From: Allolobophora icterica
Lineage: Eukaryota; Annelida; Clitellata; Crassiclitellata; Lumbricidae
Direction of reading: 5' to 3'
Assembly (NCBI GenBank): GCA_963556255.1
Contig: OY744604.1
Coordinates: 96,935,261 to 96,999,260 of the forward strand
Length of the DNA stretch: 64,000 bases
In this document: positions 63,131 through 64,000 of the stretch, piece after piece
How positions within the stretch are numbered: the first letter of the stretch is position 1
Layout: every line of letters starts with the position of its first letter
Position numbers and translations under genes: made by a program
The notes under the pieces: model-generated
Told to the model about the DNA's origin: nothing
The model's input: only the letters and a program-made list of their open reading frames with translations
Database searches by the model: none

Positions 63131-63739
63131 ATCGCTTCAGGATGTTCTACTTATTGATACCAGGAAGAAGCGAGTTACAGAAATCTAAGCGACTAAAAAT
63201 GTATGCGTTTGCCAAAAATGTCTTTGCAGACACGGGCACATATCGCCTAATTCTGCGTATGTCATGAATGAACATAATTATAAGATGATTTACAAATAGC
63301 CTATTGTTTACATGGCCAGTGAGAGATATGGTAGAATTGAAAACAATGCCTAAGTTACGAGCAGCATCTGCCAGGCAGTGTAATTTAAGTTTCAGTTAAC
63401 TTTTCAGTTTCAGTTATAGTTTTAGTTTTGCTAAAACTTTCCAGTTTAGTTTTAGTTATAGTTTTCAAATCTTTTCAGTTTTAGTTTTAGTTTCAGTTTT
63501 CAAAACTTTCGAGTGTTAATTTAGTTTTGTGCGCATTCCACAGAAGCAACTGAATTTCATTTTTGTGACATTCATTCATTTTGATTAGCTTTCATGGTCA
63601 AATCACATCATTGATGATTGACTGCATTTGAAAAACAGACTTATAGTCTAGGCTTAGAATTTAAAAAAGTCTCTAGAAATGACTTGAAGAAGCAAATCAT
63701 AACAATTTGCTACTAGGTGTTTCTAGACTAATTTGACCC
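63131..63739. other. Spacer with TTTAGTT-rich repeats
   Basis: 63375-63530 is built of AGTTTTAGTTT-like repeats similar in style to the interior of the hAT element at 18445-18995. No TIR pair or target duplication could be fixed. No gene is seen. Confidence 0.4.
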
Positions 63740-64000
63740 TGCTGAAAACGAAAATCCCGGTTTGCAAGCTGGAGTTTTAACGCTTGCATGGGAAAACAAG
63801 ATGGCGACCAAAATGGCTCCAACGCCAGCCTCATCAGGATGGAGTGTGATGAAGAAGGTGTTCACGCACCAGTGTGGTCTGCAAATGATCCTGTGCCACA
63901 GTCGTATATAGAGCTTGTCTACTGTAAATCATGCAAAGTTGATAAGTGTTGCACCAAGCGCTGCTCCTGTCGAAGTGCGAACTTGCCATGTACACCTATG
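63740..64000 (+). CDS. Partial Cys-rich reading frame, transposon-protein-like, runs off the window
   Basis: One frame from just after the TGA near 63740 stays open to the edge. Its end reads PQSYIELVYCKSC, then CCTKRCSCRSANLPCT. A C-x-C-rich tail of the type CKKGC..RCSCR..GL.CT is common at the end of uncharacterised mobile-element proteins in invertebrates. The start is not resolved, and whether it is a gene or a relic cannot be told from this part. Confidence 0.4.

Overview
The window is eukaryotic (metazoan) DNA. Genes are split by GT-AG introns in consistent phases, microsatellites are long and abundant, LTR, LINE, hAT, mariner and piggyBac repeats are dense, and there are no operons. 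A Ty3/gypsy element with the integrase placed before the reverse transcriptase (Gmr1-type order, first described in deuterostomes) and the frequent word TAGGCCTA suggest a marine invertebrate, possibly a deuterostome. The species cannot be named from the sequence.

Layout. 1-6696: a young Gmr1-like LTR retrotransposon; its left LTR is cut by the window edge, and the shared 232 bp of the two LTRs read identical. It sits inside the gag of a second, conventional Ty3/gypsy element (6697-11457), whose repeat-rich 3' region probably runs to about 14756, where base composition drops sharply. 15838-22631: a nine-exon gene for a secreted protein of 442 aa with a signal peptide, two farnesoic-acid-O-methyltransferase-like (Methyltransf_FA) domains and a Cys-rich tail. 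22.6-25.0 kb: mostly simple repeats. 25.0-61.3 kb: a tandem array of four paralogous genes, each with a 5' noncoding exon and three coding exons, for a protein of about 412-425 aa made of two GNAT-like acetyltransferase halves. Pieces of at least two more copies remain at 45.9 and 62.8 kb. 61.3-64.0 kb: repeats, a LINE remnant and the start of a Cys-rich, transposon-type reading frame.

The array is the most interesting part. The first GNAT half has lost the acetyl-CoA loop, while the second keeps R-G-K-G-F-G in every copy. The 5' noncoding block, with a direct-repeat motif resembling a nuclear-receptor DR1 site, is kept upstream of all four copies. Because flanks are duplicated along with the genes, one copy often shows the empty site of a transposon present in another. 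This allows exact ends and target-site duplications to be read for a piggyBac element, several hAT MITEs, a 3.4 kb composite hAT nest and a truncated LINE.

No CRISPR array, rRNA gene, confident tRNA gene or bacterial-type system was seen. Most other open frames are shadows of transposons or microsatellites.
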